The translations under genes and the position numbers were made by a program. Below, one piece after another: positions 42,248 to 50,957 of a stretch of DNA of 64,000 nt. The DNA is from Dorea longicatena (GTDB taxonomy: Bacteria > Bacillota > Clostridia > Lachnospirales > Lachnospiraceae): contig NZ_CP100126.1 of NCBI RefSeq assembly GCF_024168045.1, positions 265,501 to 329,500 on the forward strand, given 5' to 3'. The stretch's first letter is position 1, and the number at the start of each line of letters is the position of its first letter. The notes under the pieces were generated by a model. The model did no database searches. It worked only from the letters and a program-made list of their open reading frames with translations, and was not told where the DNA came from.

Positions 42248-44365
42248 TTATTTGAGATGCTGTTTGACAAGCTGTGCCATATTCTTTGGAAGCTCTTCCA
42301 GTTTCGTGATATCCAGGAATCCGTCCTTGTAAATCCGGCGGATATTTTCCTTATCGTCACCAATGGCAGCCGCAAACAGGATGACATCCCGTTTTTCGTA
42401 TTCTTTCTTGATGCCCCGCAGATCTGCCTCTGCTTCCGTCCCGCTGTAGCCGTAATCGGCTGGCTGACCGTCAGAAATCAGGATCAGCAGCTTCTGAAGC
42501 TCCGGGCGTGTGCACAAATGCTCTGCTACGAAGCGGAGAGCTGCGCCATCCCGGTTCCCGTTGCGGTCGCACATATCCATCAGCCGGTAACAGTCCTCAT
42601 TGTCCACAGAATCAAATTCTGCATAGGAGTAAAGAGCAACGCCGCCTGCATCCGTGGAATGTCCGTAAATGGTGATAGGGATACCGAGGCTTTTACAGAA
42701 ATCATAAAGGACAATGGCAGTCTTTCTTGCGTGTGTCATCCGGTCCCCCCAACCCATCGAACCACTCTCGTCAATCAGGAGGGCAACAGCCAGACGTTTT
42801 TCCTCTCCCGGAAGTCTGGTTCTGGTAAAGATGGTTCCGTCTGTCTTATAGAGAGCATGGGAGTCCAGACGTTTTCCAAATAGGAGATTCTTTTGCTTTC
42901 CGCCCTGCTGTTCTTCTTTCAAAAGCGGTAGGATGGTGCTTTGCAGCTTTTTGGAAGCGCGCAGGAGCGGGGGAGCAACTGTCTGGTATTCATTCTTCAG
43001 GTAATCGGAAACACTGGTCAGGCGATGGATGGTAACATGGATGCCTGCATGGGCATTACCGTAATGAATGTCATTGGCTGTTTTCTGCAGTTCCTCGGTC
43101 AATTCCGTCTGACAGTCTTCCTGCACCTTTTCGGCAGCCACATCGTTTAAAATCCGGAACAGATCCTCTGCAGCATGTTCATAGCCGCTGCCCTGATACT
43201 GACTGGCATAAGTGACGCCGGGGTTGTTTTCATCCAGAATGGTATTGGTCTTTGTAAGAGTAATGCGCCCGCCTTCTTCCGAAAGCACCTGTTTGGCTTC
43301 CTCTATGGCATCCTCTTTAGCACGTGGGCCGGAAGGAGCATTGCCCTCATCATTCCCAGTTCCTTTTTGGGAAGCTGGTTTGATATTCTTTGGAATGGCA
43401 CCGCTTTTCCCGGTCGGAAGAGGAGCGCCGCTGCTGACTTCATCCCCCAGAAGATCTTCCAGAGCATCGGCAGCGGAATCCTCGCCATGCATTTCCAATT
43501 CCTCCCGTGTCTTTTCGATGAGCGGCTGGATATAGTTCCAGGTTAGGGCTAAGAGTGCATTGGAAGCCAGCATCCGGTCAGTGCCTTTTTCCGATTCCAT
43601 TGCCGTATCCAGAAGATCGGTACAATCGGAAATGGTATCCAGATAATCCCCCTGATAGCCGGTGGGATTGTTGATGTTTCCGGTCCGGCAATAAGAAAGG
43701 ATCAGGTTGGCAATGATGGAAAATGGTTGGTATTCTTTGTCAATTTGTTCCTGTATGGAAGGAATTTGTTCGGACATACGCAGGTTATTGAGTTCAATCC
43801 CCTGTCGGAAGGTGCCGTGGAACTCCTCACACATACGGTCTTCAATATGGATGTCTTCCAGAATGTTTTGGAAAGTTCCGGCACATCGTGCCAGTGTCAG
43901 GCATCCGGCTTTGTCCTTTTCTTCTAACACTTCTTTGATCTCATCCAGTGCTGTCTGATAAGCGGGAAGGGATAGCTCCGGCTCCTTCGGATAGAAGGAA
44001 CCGTTTTCCAGACTCCTCAGATGAACAGCGTGGGCTGTGAAATCAGAATAGAGTAAGTGCCCCACTTCATGCCCGGTGAGCCCGGTCAGGCTCTGGGAAC
44101 GTAAGAAACGGGTGGGGAAAGACTGGGTGATCGGGTTCGCTGCGTTGAGATGCACCTTATAGTTGTCGGTATATGCAACGCCTGCCTGTTCGGAAATGTC
44201 CCAGTCCAGCAGTACCTGCAGTCCATACCGGTAACGTCCGGTGACGGCTCTGGCAAGGGAGGTCTGGTACTTCTGATAGGCAGCGGAGAGGAATAACTCC
44301 TCATCCGCAATGGAATCCTCTTTTGCCCGGATTAGTTTCTTTAAATTTCTTTGGCTGTGATTCAC
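42248..44365 (-). CDS. HExxH and von Willebrand A domain protein
   Basis: A 705-residue protein. Near the N-terminus is a zinc-protease-like motif TGHEVGHLLYSD (about 95). A helical middle contains an acidic/Gly-Pro linker (about 290-350). The C-terminal vWA domain has the MIDAS motif LLIDESGSMG (about 530), a Thr/Asp-bearing STDAGG loop and LILISDGQPADYG. Similar CobT/YehP-like vWA proteins work with MoxR-type AAA ATPases, and one is encoded two genes upstream. The pair probably remodels or processes a protein complex; the target is unknown. It overlaps the preceding HTH gene by four bases. Confidence 0.85.
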   Translation of the reverse strand: MNHSQRNLKKLIRAKEDSIADEELFLSAAYQKYQTSLARAVTGRYRYGLQVLLDWDISEQAGVAYTDNYKVHLNAANPITQSFPTRFLRSQSLTGLTGHEVGHLLYSDFTAHAVHLRSLENGSFYPKEPELSLPAYQTALDEIKEVLEEKDKAGCLTLARCAGTFQNILEDIHIEDRMCEEFHGTFRQGIELNNLRMSEQIPSIQEQIDKEYQPFSIIANLILSYCRTGNINNPTGYQGDYLDTISDCTDLLDTAMESEKGTDRMLASNALLALTWNYIQPLIEKTREELEMHGEDSAADALEDLLGDEVSSGAPLPTGKSGAIPKNIKPASQKGTGNDEGNAPSGPRAKEDAIEEAKQVLSEEGGRITLTKTNTILDENNPGVTYASQYQGSGYEHAAEDLFRILNDVAAEKVQEDCQTELTEELQKTANDIHYGNAHAGIHVTIHRLTSVSDYLKNEYQTVAPPLLRASKKLQSTILPLLKEEQQGGKQKNLLFGKRLDSHALYKTDGTIFTRTRLPGEEKRLAVALLIDESGSMGWGDRMTHARKTAIVLYDFCKSLGIPITIYGHSTDAGGVALYSYAEFDSVDNEDCYRLMDMCDRNGNRDGAALRFVAEHLCTRPELQKLLILISDGQPADYGYSGTEAEADLRGIKKEYEKRDVILFAAAIGDDKENIRRIYKDGFLDITKLEELPKNMAQLVKQHLK

Positions 44366-44628
44366 GTGATATTCTTCCTTTCTTTTCTTAGATTTTTTGT
44401 CAGCAGTTCCTCCATCGTGCAGCCGTAATACACAGCAAGGCGCAGGACAGCATAAGCCATCGGGGAGGATTTTGCATTTTCATAATTCATAATGGTTTTC
44501 GGGGGAAGATTTAAGATTCTGGCAACTGCCTTTTGTGATAACTTCGGTGTTTTGGCTTGCCGGAGATAAGACAGATTATCTGCCAGATGCTTTCGGATCT
44601 GGGCTTCTGTGAGTGCTGCTTTTTTCAT
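44362..44628 (-). CDS. XRE-family HTH regulator
   Basis: An 88-residue protein with a Cro/CI-type helix-turn-helix (LSQKAVARILNLPPKTIMNYENAKSSPMAYAVLRLAVYYG). It lies between the MoxR-like and vWA genes and overlaps the latter by four bases. Likely local autoregulator of the module. Confidence 0.8.
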   Translation of the reverse strand: MKKAALTEAQIRKHLADNLSYLRQAKTPKLSQKAVARILNLPPKTIMNYENAKSSPMAYAVLRLAVYYGCTMEELLTKNLRKERKNIT

Positions 44629-44637
44629 AAGCGTGTC

Positions 44638-46449
44638 CTACGCAGCAAGCACAGTATCCAGACAGCTTTCTTCCACTTCCGTACGGTTCTCAGCATCGGC
44701 AGAGGCAGAGGCAAGCACCGTGTAACGGGCCGCTTCCCGGATATCCCCGCAGACCATGTAGGACTGCACCCAGGAGATCAGCTCCCTCATGCCGCAGCAG
44801 CCATCTGTAATGAGGTTTTCCCGGCAGTAGACAGCCATGGATTTGACAATGCGTGTCATCAGACGTACCGTTTTTGCATCCTTGCATCCGGTAACAGCCA
44901 TGGCACGTTCTACCTGTGTATCCTCATCCGGCTCATCCAGATCAATCACAAGGTTCATTCGGGAAATGACAGACTGGTTCATCTGTTTACAGCCTGCATA
45001 GTCATTGTTTGTGGTGATTACGATGGTCGTATCCGGATGACGGTGAATGGTTTCTCCGTTTGGAAGATATACGCTGTTACAGCGGTCTAAAAGGGAGTTG
45101 AGTCCAACCAGTACGCCGGGATTTGCAATGACAGTGGGTTCCTGGATTTCCAAAATGTATCCATAGCGGATGGCTTCGACCAGAGGCGTATCAACATACT
45201 GGAAATTCTGTCCGGAGGTGTGTTCCTTATAATAGCTGTGCATTTCATCAAAAATCGTATCGATCAGCTTCTGGTAGGTGTCTTCGGCAGAAATCTCTTC
45301 ATCATAGTTTCCGGTCAGCTTCTGATAGGCACCGGAAGGATCTAACTGGATTTCCTGAAAAGACGGGTACTGCCGCTGAAGCCGGGTGCGTTTTCCGTCC
45401 ACATCCGGAAGAATCTGACCTAAAAGGTCGAATACCTCTGTATTTGCGGAACAGGTAATGCAGCGGTAAGGAAGGTGAAGTGCGGAAGCAATGGCTTTGG
45501 CTCCTTCGGTTTTTCCGGTACCTGCCGGTCCACGTAAAAGAAAATTCCGCATCGGCTGTGTGGTATCCGTTGTCAGCTTTGCGTGTTCGCAGATCCGTTT
45601 GATTTCCGGAGGGATGATGTACCACTCTGCCAATGGCGGAACAGATAGTTCCTCTTCCGGAGACAGCCTTCGAGATGCGGTCAGGATAAATTTCCCAACA
45701 AAATCATCTCTGGAAATGGCTGCTTGTGCTTTCTTAAATCCACTTCCTGGACGTAACACCTGAAAGTCTCCATGGAGCACTTCGGTTGGTGCATAGACCC
45801 CCTTCTGGATATTTAACGGTTTGATCAGCGACAATACGCCGTTTGCCGGAAGGTCAATCTTAACACCACCGGTCGGGAGACCTGATGCATAGCGGGTTCT
45901 CCGGTAAATGTTGTCGCAGAGAACGGCTGCTGTTTCCGCAGCGGCGTCCAGATCGGGATAACCGTTGTCCCGGTGCGCTTTTAATTCCTGATACTTTTCA
46001 TTACACTCTTCATCTGCCAGAAAAACCGGCATCAGTGCGAACAGCAGAGCCGCACCGGACTGTTTGGAGTCTTTAAATTCGTATTTTTCCGGTGTGCTTT
46101 CCACATCCGGCGGAGGAGTATAGCAGCCTCCGTAAAACTTTCCGTTTAGTTGGTTGTAGACAACCACCTGAAGATCACCGGTTTTGCTCGGATATTCCGC
46201 CACAACAAAATTGTTGGATTGGGTACCGACCGCCCCAAGCTTTTCTGGCGGGGTACTGCCAACCGGGTTTTCCAGCTCCAGATAAGCAAGGACTGCCCGC
46301 AGGGTAGCTGCATGAAGCGTGGATTTTTTCCGTGGCTGTGTACAGTATTTGGATGCAATGTCATCAAAGATTGCATGGTCCGTATAATCCTCAAATGGTT
46401 CCGGGAGTTTGCGTTTGAACCCCCAGGTTGCTACGATGTTATTTGCCAT
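44638..46449 (-). CDS. MoxR/AAA_5-type ATPase
   Basis: A 603-residue protein. The N-terminal 270 residues are of unknown fold. The AAA domain has Walker A RGPAGTGKTEGAK (about 306), an unusual Walker B-like segment YGYILEIQEPTVIANPGVLVGLNSLLD, sensor VITTNNDYAG, and arginine-finger region QSVISRMNLVIDL. In the usual AAA_5 motif the strand reads LLLDE; here it is LEIQE, keeping Glu but not the Asp. Expected to act as chaperone-like motor with the vWA protein encoded downstream. Second in the operon after the 46466 membrane gene. Confidence 0.85.
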   Translation of the reverse strand: MANNIVATWGFKRKLPEPFEDYTDHAIFDDIASKYCTQPRKKSTLHAATLRAVLAYLELENPVGSTPPEKLGAVGTQSNNFVVAEYPSKTGDLQVVVYNQLNGKFYGGCYTPPPDVESTPEKYEFKDSKQSGAALLFALMPVFLADEECNEKYQELKAHRDNGYPDLDAAAETAAVLCDNIYRRTRYASGLPTGGVKIDLPANGVLSLIKPLNIQKGVYAPTEVLHGDFQVLRPGSGFKKAQAAISRDDFVGKFILTASRRLSPEEELSVPPLAEWYIIPPEIKRICEHAKLTTDTTQPMRNFLLRGPAGTGKTEGAKAIASALHLPYRCITCSANTEVFDLLGQILPDVDGKRTRLQRQYPSFQEIQLDPSGAYQKLTGNYDEEISAEDTYQKLIDTIFDEMHSYYKEHTSGQNFQYVDTPLVEAIRYGYILEIQEPTVIANPGVLVGLNSLLDRCNSVYLPNGETIHRHPDTTIVITTNNDYAGCKQMNQSVISRMNLVIDLDEPDEDTQVERAMAVTGCKDAKTVRLMTRIVKSMAVYCRENLITDGCCGMRELISWVQSYMVCGDIREAARYTVLASASADAENRTEVEESCLDTVLAA

Positions 46450-46465
46450 GATTCGTTCCTCCTTC

Positions 46466-47242
46466 TTATGAGATCCAGGACAGTTCCAGTGCCTGCTCTG
46501 TCTCTTCTGTGGTCAATTCATCTTCGGTAAAAATTTCCGTCAATTCGCTCCAGTAATCTTTGGGCGGGAAATGTTCCAGCTTTCCCCGGACTTCCGGTTC
46601 AGTGCCGTTTAGAATATAGACATCTCCCTGCTCGTTGATAAACAGCTTTTCATAGCCTCTTGCCTGTAAGTCACCGACCAATTCCATCAGTATCGGTTTC
46701 CCAATCAGGGAATACCATGATTTAGGATTAACGGCTGGTCTGCCATCCGGATTTCCTTCTGACGGTTCCTTTTTATGTAAGGATTCAATGGTCATCATCT
46801 GAAGCATCAGACTGCCACGGGCATCCATGAGAATTTCCGCAAAATTATAGCTACCGGTATTCCGGGTGCGAATCCGTAATGGTTCCCCATCCAGTATCCG
46901 GAAGAGCGGTGGTTCTTTCACAAAATCCCATGTGGCATCCGGGAAGGCTTCCTTGAGCTTTCCGGTAATCTGGAATTTGATCTGTCTCCAGAGAATGGTT
47001 TCCAGATCAGGTGTTCCTTCCAGATGACGAGTTCTTTCTGGGCGTTTTCGGGGCTTATGCTCCCTGCTTTTCAGGCGTTCCGTGAAAAGCGGGAGAAGAT
47101 AACTGAACAGCGTGACTCCGATACCGATCAGGGCAATGCCTGCAATCAGAAGCCGGTTGGCATCCTGTGGTACGAAAAGAGCTGCAAGAAACAGTACAAG
47201 CACGACAAACTGTAAGAATTTTTTTCGATTTGATTTTTTCAT
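46466..47242 (-). CDS. membrane protein with cytoplasmic domain, unknown
   Basis: A 258-residue protein with two N-terminal transmembrane segments (about 9-50, FLQFVVLVLFLAALFV and LLIAGIALIGIGVTLFSYLL), a basic linker, and a soluble C-terminal domain of about 180 residues ending acidic. AAGGAATC precedes the ATG. Encoded between ssb and the MoxR-like gene; may anchor the ATPase/vWA complex to the membrane. Not recognised. Confidence 0.65.
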   Translation of the reverse strand: MKKSNRKKFLQFVVLVLFLAALFVPQDANRLLIAGIALIGIGVTLFSYLLPLFTERLKSREHKPRKRPERTRHLEGTPDLETILWRQIKFQITGKLKEAFPDATWDFVKEPPLFRILDGEPLRIRTRNTGSYNFAEILMDARGSLMLQMMTIESLHKKEPSEGNPDGRPAVNPKSWYSLIGKPILMELVGDLQARGYEKLFINEQGDVYILNGTEPEVRGKLEHFPPKDYWSELTEIFTEDELTTEETEQALELSWIS

Positions 47243-47278
47243 GGGATGATTCCTTTCTGATTCGTGATTCTTAGACGA

Positions 47279-47363
47279 GTCCGGAAGCTGGATGGAAAAT
47301 CACTGCTTCCGGACATGAAAAAGAGGAACTACATCATCACAAAGATGATAAATGCAATTCCTC
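47279..47363 (-). terminator. intra-operon hairpins after ssb
   Basis: First, on the minus strand, GAGGAA...ATCATC pairs with GATGAT...TTCCTC (47323-47363) and runs into TTTTT: an intrinsic terminator 20 bases past the ssb stop. Second, GTCCGGAAGC pairs with GCTTCCGGAC (47279-47314), a perfect 10-bp stem without U-run. They likely make ssb more abundant than the downstream genes. Confidence 0.7.
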
Positions 47364-47383
47364 AACATAGGGTTCCTTGAGAG

Positions 47384-48085
47384 TTAATAGGGCAACTGGG
47401 AAGCCATCTGTTCCGGCACATTTTGAAAGCCGTCAGTTGGCTGACTGCCCGGCATACCTCCGTAATTTGGCATTCCGGTATAACTGCCCTGCGGCGGGTA
47501 GCTACTCTGTGGCTGACCGGTTCTGTTTGGAGGAGCCTGATACTGTCCGCCATTTGCAGGAGACGCGTAGGCACCGTTAGCTGGAGCCATTCCCTGCTGT
47601 GGATAGCCGCCAGGCATTGCCTGATTCTGGTAGCTGCCATTGGGATTTCCATGCATTGGGTAGCTGCCATTGCCGGCTGCACCGGGCGTTGCCGCACCAC
47701 CATTCGGCTGGCTGTTCTGGTTTGCACCCGGATGTCCGGTATTGCTGTCAGAACGGTTGGATGGTACAAAGTGCCAGTCCTTGACATTGATCCTCGGACC
47801 GGCATTTGCCTGCCCCGCATTCTTTCCTTTCTGATAAATGAACGGATGAAGTTCCAGATCACCATAGATCATCAGCCCGGTTCCTTTCTTTACGCCTGCT
47901 TTTGCTAAGCGTTCTGCAAGGAACTTGTTAAAATAGCACTGATAGTAAATGGTTTCTTCCTTTCCATCCTGGCCTCGCTGTGAAACTGCAATGTCCAGAG
48001 AAACATATTCCGTACCGGAATTTTTCCCTTGCTGCATCTCAGGATCTTTTGTGGGCCTCCCTAAAATTGTTAAAATTGCTGACAT
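47384..48085 (-). CDS. ssb: single-stranded DNA-binding protein
   Basis: A 233-residue SSB. The OB fold covers about 1-120 (ILGRPTKDPEMQQGKNSGTEYVSLDIAVSQ, then FNKFLAERLAKAGVKKGTGLMIYGDLELHPF). A long Gly/Pro/Gln/Asn-rich tail follows. The end (EQMASQLPY) lacks the acidic DDDIPF-type tip that normally recruits partner proteins, so it may bind different partners or none. First gene behind leader B. AAAGGAG precedes the ATG. It supplies ssDNA protection for replication or transfer of the element. Confidence 0.9.
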   Translation of the reverse strand: MSAILTILGRPTKDPEMQQGKNSGTEYVSLDIAVSQRGQDGKEETIYYQCYFNKFLAERLAKAGVKKGTGLMIYGDLELHPFIYQKGKNAGQANAGPRINVKDWHFVPSNRSDSNTGHPGANQNSQPNGGAATPGAAGNGSYPMHGNPNGSYQNQAMPGGYPQQGMAPANGAYASPANGGQYQAPPNRTGQPQSSYPPQGSYTGMPNYGGMPGSQPTDGFQNVPEQMASQLPY

Positions 48086-48131
48086 AAAAATTCTCCTTTC
48101 TGCCTCTTCGGGCGTTAAAATAGATTAAAAT

Positions 48132-48179
48132 AAAAAAAGTGCCATTATAGCACCGTATAAAACGGCAGTATAATGACAC
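48132..48179 (-). terminator. leader B terminator
   Basis: On the minus strand GTGTCATTATA pairs with TATAATGGCAC (one G-U), with an inner CCGT/ACGG hairpin, then seven T (48132-48138). It starts seven bases after the conserved motif and ends about 45 bases before the ssb start. Confidence 0.85.
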
Positions 48180-48186
48180 GATTTTC

Positions 48187-48247
48187 CAAACTTAAACTGC
48201 ATGTGCTTCTGGAGAAATGGTCCAGACTCCCATGACGGGATAGCACA
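48187..48247 (-). ncRNA. structured leader B with conserved 14-nt motif
   Basis: Minus-strand transcript. TGTGC/GCACA (48243-48247 with 48202-48206) closes a junction holding CCC/GGG and TCTGG/CCAGA hairpins. After one base comes GCAGTTTAAGTTTG (complement 48187-48200), then seven bases to the terminator. It shares design and motif with leaders A and C while the enclosed hairpins differ in sequence. Confidence 0.72.
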
Positions 48248-48266
48248 AAAACTTAAATACAAGATT

Positions 48267-48295
48267 ATATTACCACAATATATAGCGTATGTCAA
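48267..48295 (-). promoter_or_regulatory. promoter of leader B
   Basis: On the minus strand TTGACA (48290-48295), 17 bases, TAATAT (48267-48272). The perfect palindrome ACTATATATAGT at 48306-48317 lies just upstream, between this and the divergent 48356 promoter, and may be an operator for both. Confidence 0.82.
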
Positions 48296-48355
48296 AATAA
48301 TTAAAACTATATATAGTATATGTGGACGAGGCAAAAGGATAATATCAAAAGAATC

Positions 48356-48385
48356 TTGGACATAGTTATAAAAGTGCAATATAAT
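48356..48385 (+). promoter_or_regulatory. promoter of RR/ABC/kinase operon
   Basis: TTGGAC (48356-48361), 18-base spacer, TATAAT (48380-48385), about 35 bases before the response regulator start. Confidence 0.65.
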
Positions 48386-48419
48386 ATTGTTTAAATCGGA
48401 AAATGGAAGGATGAGAAAA

Positions 48420-49109
48420 ATGGAGCAGAAAAACAGAATTCTGATTGTAGAAGACGATACGGATATCAATAATCTTTTATATACGGCATTACAGAAAGCA
48501 GGATATGAGACGGTACAAGCTTTTTCCGGGACGGAAGCGAGGATGCTGTTCCAGATGGATAAGGCGGGCTTTTCTTTGATTCTATTGGATCTGATGCTTC
48601 CGGGAATTTCGGGAGAAGAGGTGCTTGCCCAGATCCGGAAACAGGGCAATACGCCGGTTATTGTCCTGACAGCCAAAGACGGATTGGATGAAAAAATCGG
48701 GCTTCTTACCAGTGGGGCAGATGATTATATTACAAAACCGTTTGAGATACAGGAGGTGCTTGCCCGGATTCAGGTTCAGCTCCGTCACAAGCAGCAGGAG
48801 CCGGAACATAAAAGCGTGTCATATAAAAACCTGGAACTGGACCGTGAGCGTTTTGAAGTCCGGATTGCCGGAGTGCTGCTTCCTAAAATTACAAAGCAGG
48901 AATTTGCAATTCTGGAGCTTTTACTGGAGCATCCGAAACAGGTCTTCAGCAAAGAAGAAATTTTTGAATATGCGTGGGATGAACATTATATGGGAGAGAC
49001 AAAGACACTGGATGTACATATCAGCAATATCCGGAAAAAGATAAAAGCAGTAACGCAGGAGGAATATATTGATACCGTATGGGGAATCGGCTACCGTCTG
49101 CATTCTTAA
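48420..49109 (+). CDS. OmpR-family response regulator
   Basis: A 229-residue regulator. The receiver has Asp in LILLDLMLPGISG (about 56), VLTAKD and TKPF. The winged helix is ITKQEFAILELLLEHPKQVFSKEEIFEYAW ... YIDTVWGIGYRL. AAGGAT eight bases before ATG 48420 sets the start. It heads an operon with an ABC ATPase, a permease and a small kinase, the layout of bacteriocin-sensing and -immunity sets. Confidence 0.92.
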   Translation: MEQKNRILIVEDDTDINNLLYTALQKAGYETVQAFSGTEARMLFQMDKAGFSLILLDLMLPGISGEEVLAQIRKQGNTPVIVLTAKDGLDEKIGLLTSGADDYITKPFEIQEVLARIQVQLRHKQQEPEHKSVSYKNLELDRERFEVRIAGVLLPKITKQEFAILELLLEHPKQVFSKEEIFEYAWDEHYMGETKTLDVHISNIRKKIKAVTQEEYIDTVWGIGYRLHS

Positions 49110-49195
49110 TCTTTACTCTTTTTTTACTATTTATTTGCGTTTGATTAGGATTTATCCGATATGATAACAGCAGATAAGAAAAGGAGATGAAAGCA

Positions 49196-50113
49196 TTGAG
49201 TGAATTGTTATTAAGTACAAATGGATTAACAAAGCAGTATGGTCATCATAAGGCAGTGGATAAAGTAAATCTTCACATAAAAAAAGGTGCTATCTATGGA
49301 TTTATCGGACGAAACGGTGCGGGAAAGACGACCTGCCTGAAGATGATCAGTGGACTTGCAAGACCGACAGCCGGAGAGATTGAGATGTTCGGGTGTAAAG
49401 GAAAAGAACTGGAGAGGATTCGTTCTCGTGTGGGGTGTCTGATTGAAGCACCGGGGTTGTATGGTAACATGAATGCATATACAAACCTGAAAATAAAATG
49501 TGAATTGTTTGGTATTCGGAAAAAGGGATACATCGAAGATATCTTAGAGACGGTCGGGCTGGAAGGTGTCGGAAAGAAAAAAACGAAACATTTTTCCCTT
49601 GGAATGAAGCAGCGTCTCGGAATCGGGCTGGCACTGGTCGGGGAGCCGGATCTCCTGGTTCTTGATGAACCAATCAATGGGCTTGATCCCCAGGGAATTG
49701 CAGAGGTGCGTGACACCATACAGAGACTGCGCGATGAACGGAATATGACGATTTTGATATCCAGTCATATTTTAGAGGAATTATCTAAGATTGCAACAGA
49801 TTATGGAATTATCCATAATGGAAGTCTTCTGCAGGAGCTGACAAGCGAAGAACTGATGAAACGCTGCAGTGAACGGATTGAAATAGAGTTAGTCCATCCG
49901 GAGCAGGCGGTTCCGATTCTGGACAGAATGGGATTTACCAACTATCAGGTTACAGATAAGAGCCATATCCATATATTTGAACGATTGAATGAAAGCGCCA
50001 ATGTCAATATGGAGCTGGCAAAAGAAGGAATTTTGGTCAATGGAATTTCCATTACCAGTGAAGAACTGGAAACCTATTTCTTGAATCTGACAGGAGGGAA
50101 TCAAAATGCTTAA
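49196..50113 (+). CDS. ABC transporter ATPase, bacteriocin-immunity type
   Basis: A 305-residue ATPase of the BcrA/lantibiotic-immunity group. Walker A is GRNGAGKTT (about 38), signature FSLGMKQRLGIG, Walker B LVLDEPINGLDPQG, then SSHILEELSKIATDYGIIHNG. The TTG start at 49196 is nine bases after AAGGAG; an upstream ATG sits directly on that site. The end overlaps the permease start by eight bases. Confidence 0.9.
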   Translation: MSELLLSTNGLTKQYGHHKAVDKVNLHIKKGAIYGFIGRNGAGKTTCLKMISGLARPTAGEIEMFGCKGKELERIRSRVGCLIEAPGLYGNMNAYTNLKIKCELFGIRKKGYIEDILETVGLEGVGKKKTKHFSLGMKQRLGIGLALVGEPDLLVLDEPINGLDPQGIAEVRDTIQRLRDERNMTILISSHILEELSKIATDYGIIHNGSLLQELTSEELMKRCSERIEIELVHPEQAVPILDRMGFTNYQVTDKSHIHIFERLNESANVNMELAKEGILVNGISITSEELETYFLNLTGGNQNA

Positions 50114-50957
50114 TATGATAAAAATGGATCTGTACCGGATGGTCCGGACAAAAAGTATGTATGTGGTATGGATTGTGATGGCGGCAGCTATATTCTTCTC
50201 CACATCCATGTCGAAACTGGATATTGATACGATGAACAAGGAAGCGGAACAACAGCAGACAGAAAGTATTGCAGAAACAGTGGAACCGGAAACCATCAAT
50301 ATGGGAATGTCCGTATTCCTGCCGACACAGCCGGGAGAAAAAGTAACGGTCTTTGATCAGGTTTATGCAAACCTGCAGGCGAAGTTTGTGGCGTTGTTTC
50401 TGGTGATTTTTACAGTGCTGTTTTCCAGTGCGGATATAGGAAGCGGTTATATAAAAAATATCGGCGGACAGGTAAGGAGCCGGAGAAACCTGATCTTTTC
50501 CAAAGCTACAGTGTTGTTTGTGTATACGACTGTTACCATGCTGATTTATTTTATCCTTCAGATTATTGCACAGCAGATGTATTTCGGATATCTGGAGTGG
50601 GGGAATGGAAGCGAGTTGCTGAGATACTTTGGTATTCAGATTTTGCTTCATTATGCACTGGTACTAATCAGTATGGCGATTGCGGTGGTTTTGAACAGCA
50701 ACGTGTTCAGCATGACGATTGTTATCTGCCTGTGCATGAATACCATGATTGTCTTATACGGAGTGATCAATCATTTGATCCAGAAGGCAGGTGTGGAGAA
50801 TTTCCAGATTTTGAAATATACAGTGACAGGAAAGATTGCACTTTTATCCATGTCACCGACCAATAAGGAATGCCTGACGGCAGTTGTGATTGCGGCGGCG
50901 TTCGGAATCGTGGTTACATTACTGACAGCATGGGTATTCAGAAAGAGAGATATCTAA
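50106..50957 (+). CDS. ABC-2 permease, bacteriocin-immunity type
   Basis: A 283-residue membrane protein with six hydrophobic segments and an external loop after the first (about 40-95). AGGAGGGAATCAAA precedes the ATG. Only one permease gene is present, where many lantibiotic-immunity systems have two, so it may work as a homodimer. Followed immediately by the kinase gene. Confidence 0.85.
   Translation: MLNMIKMDLYRMVRTKSMYVVWIVMAAAIFFSTSMSKLDIDTMNKEAEQQQTESIAETVEPETINMGMSVFLPTQPGEKVTVFDQVYANLQAKFVALFLVIFTVLFSSADIGSGYIKNIGGQVRSRRNLIFSKATVLFVYTTVTMLIYFILQIIAQQMYFGYLEWGNGSELLRYFGIQILLHYALVLISMAIAVVLNSNVFSMTIVICLCMNTMIVLYGVINHLIQKAGVENFQILKYTVTGKIALLSMSPTNKECLTAVVIAAAFGIVVTLLTAWVFRKRDI

Noticed and set aside
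42230..44090. Long plus-strand frames opposite the vWA protein gene
   Set aside because: Shadow frames caused by codon bias of the minus-strand gene, which has clear domains.
47362..47865. 167-residue minus-strand frame in the ssb gene
   Set aside because: It is the shifted frame of the ssb low-complexity tail; the OB-fold frame explains the region.
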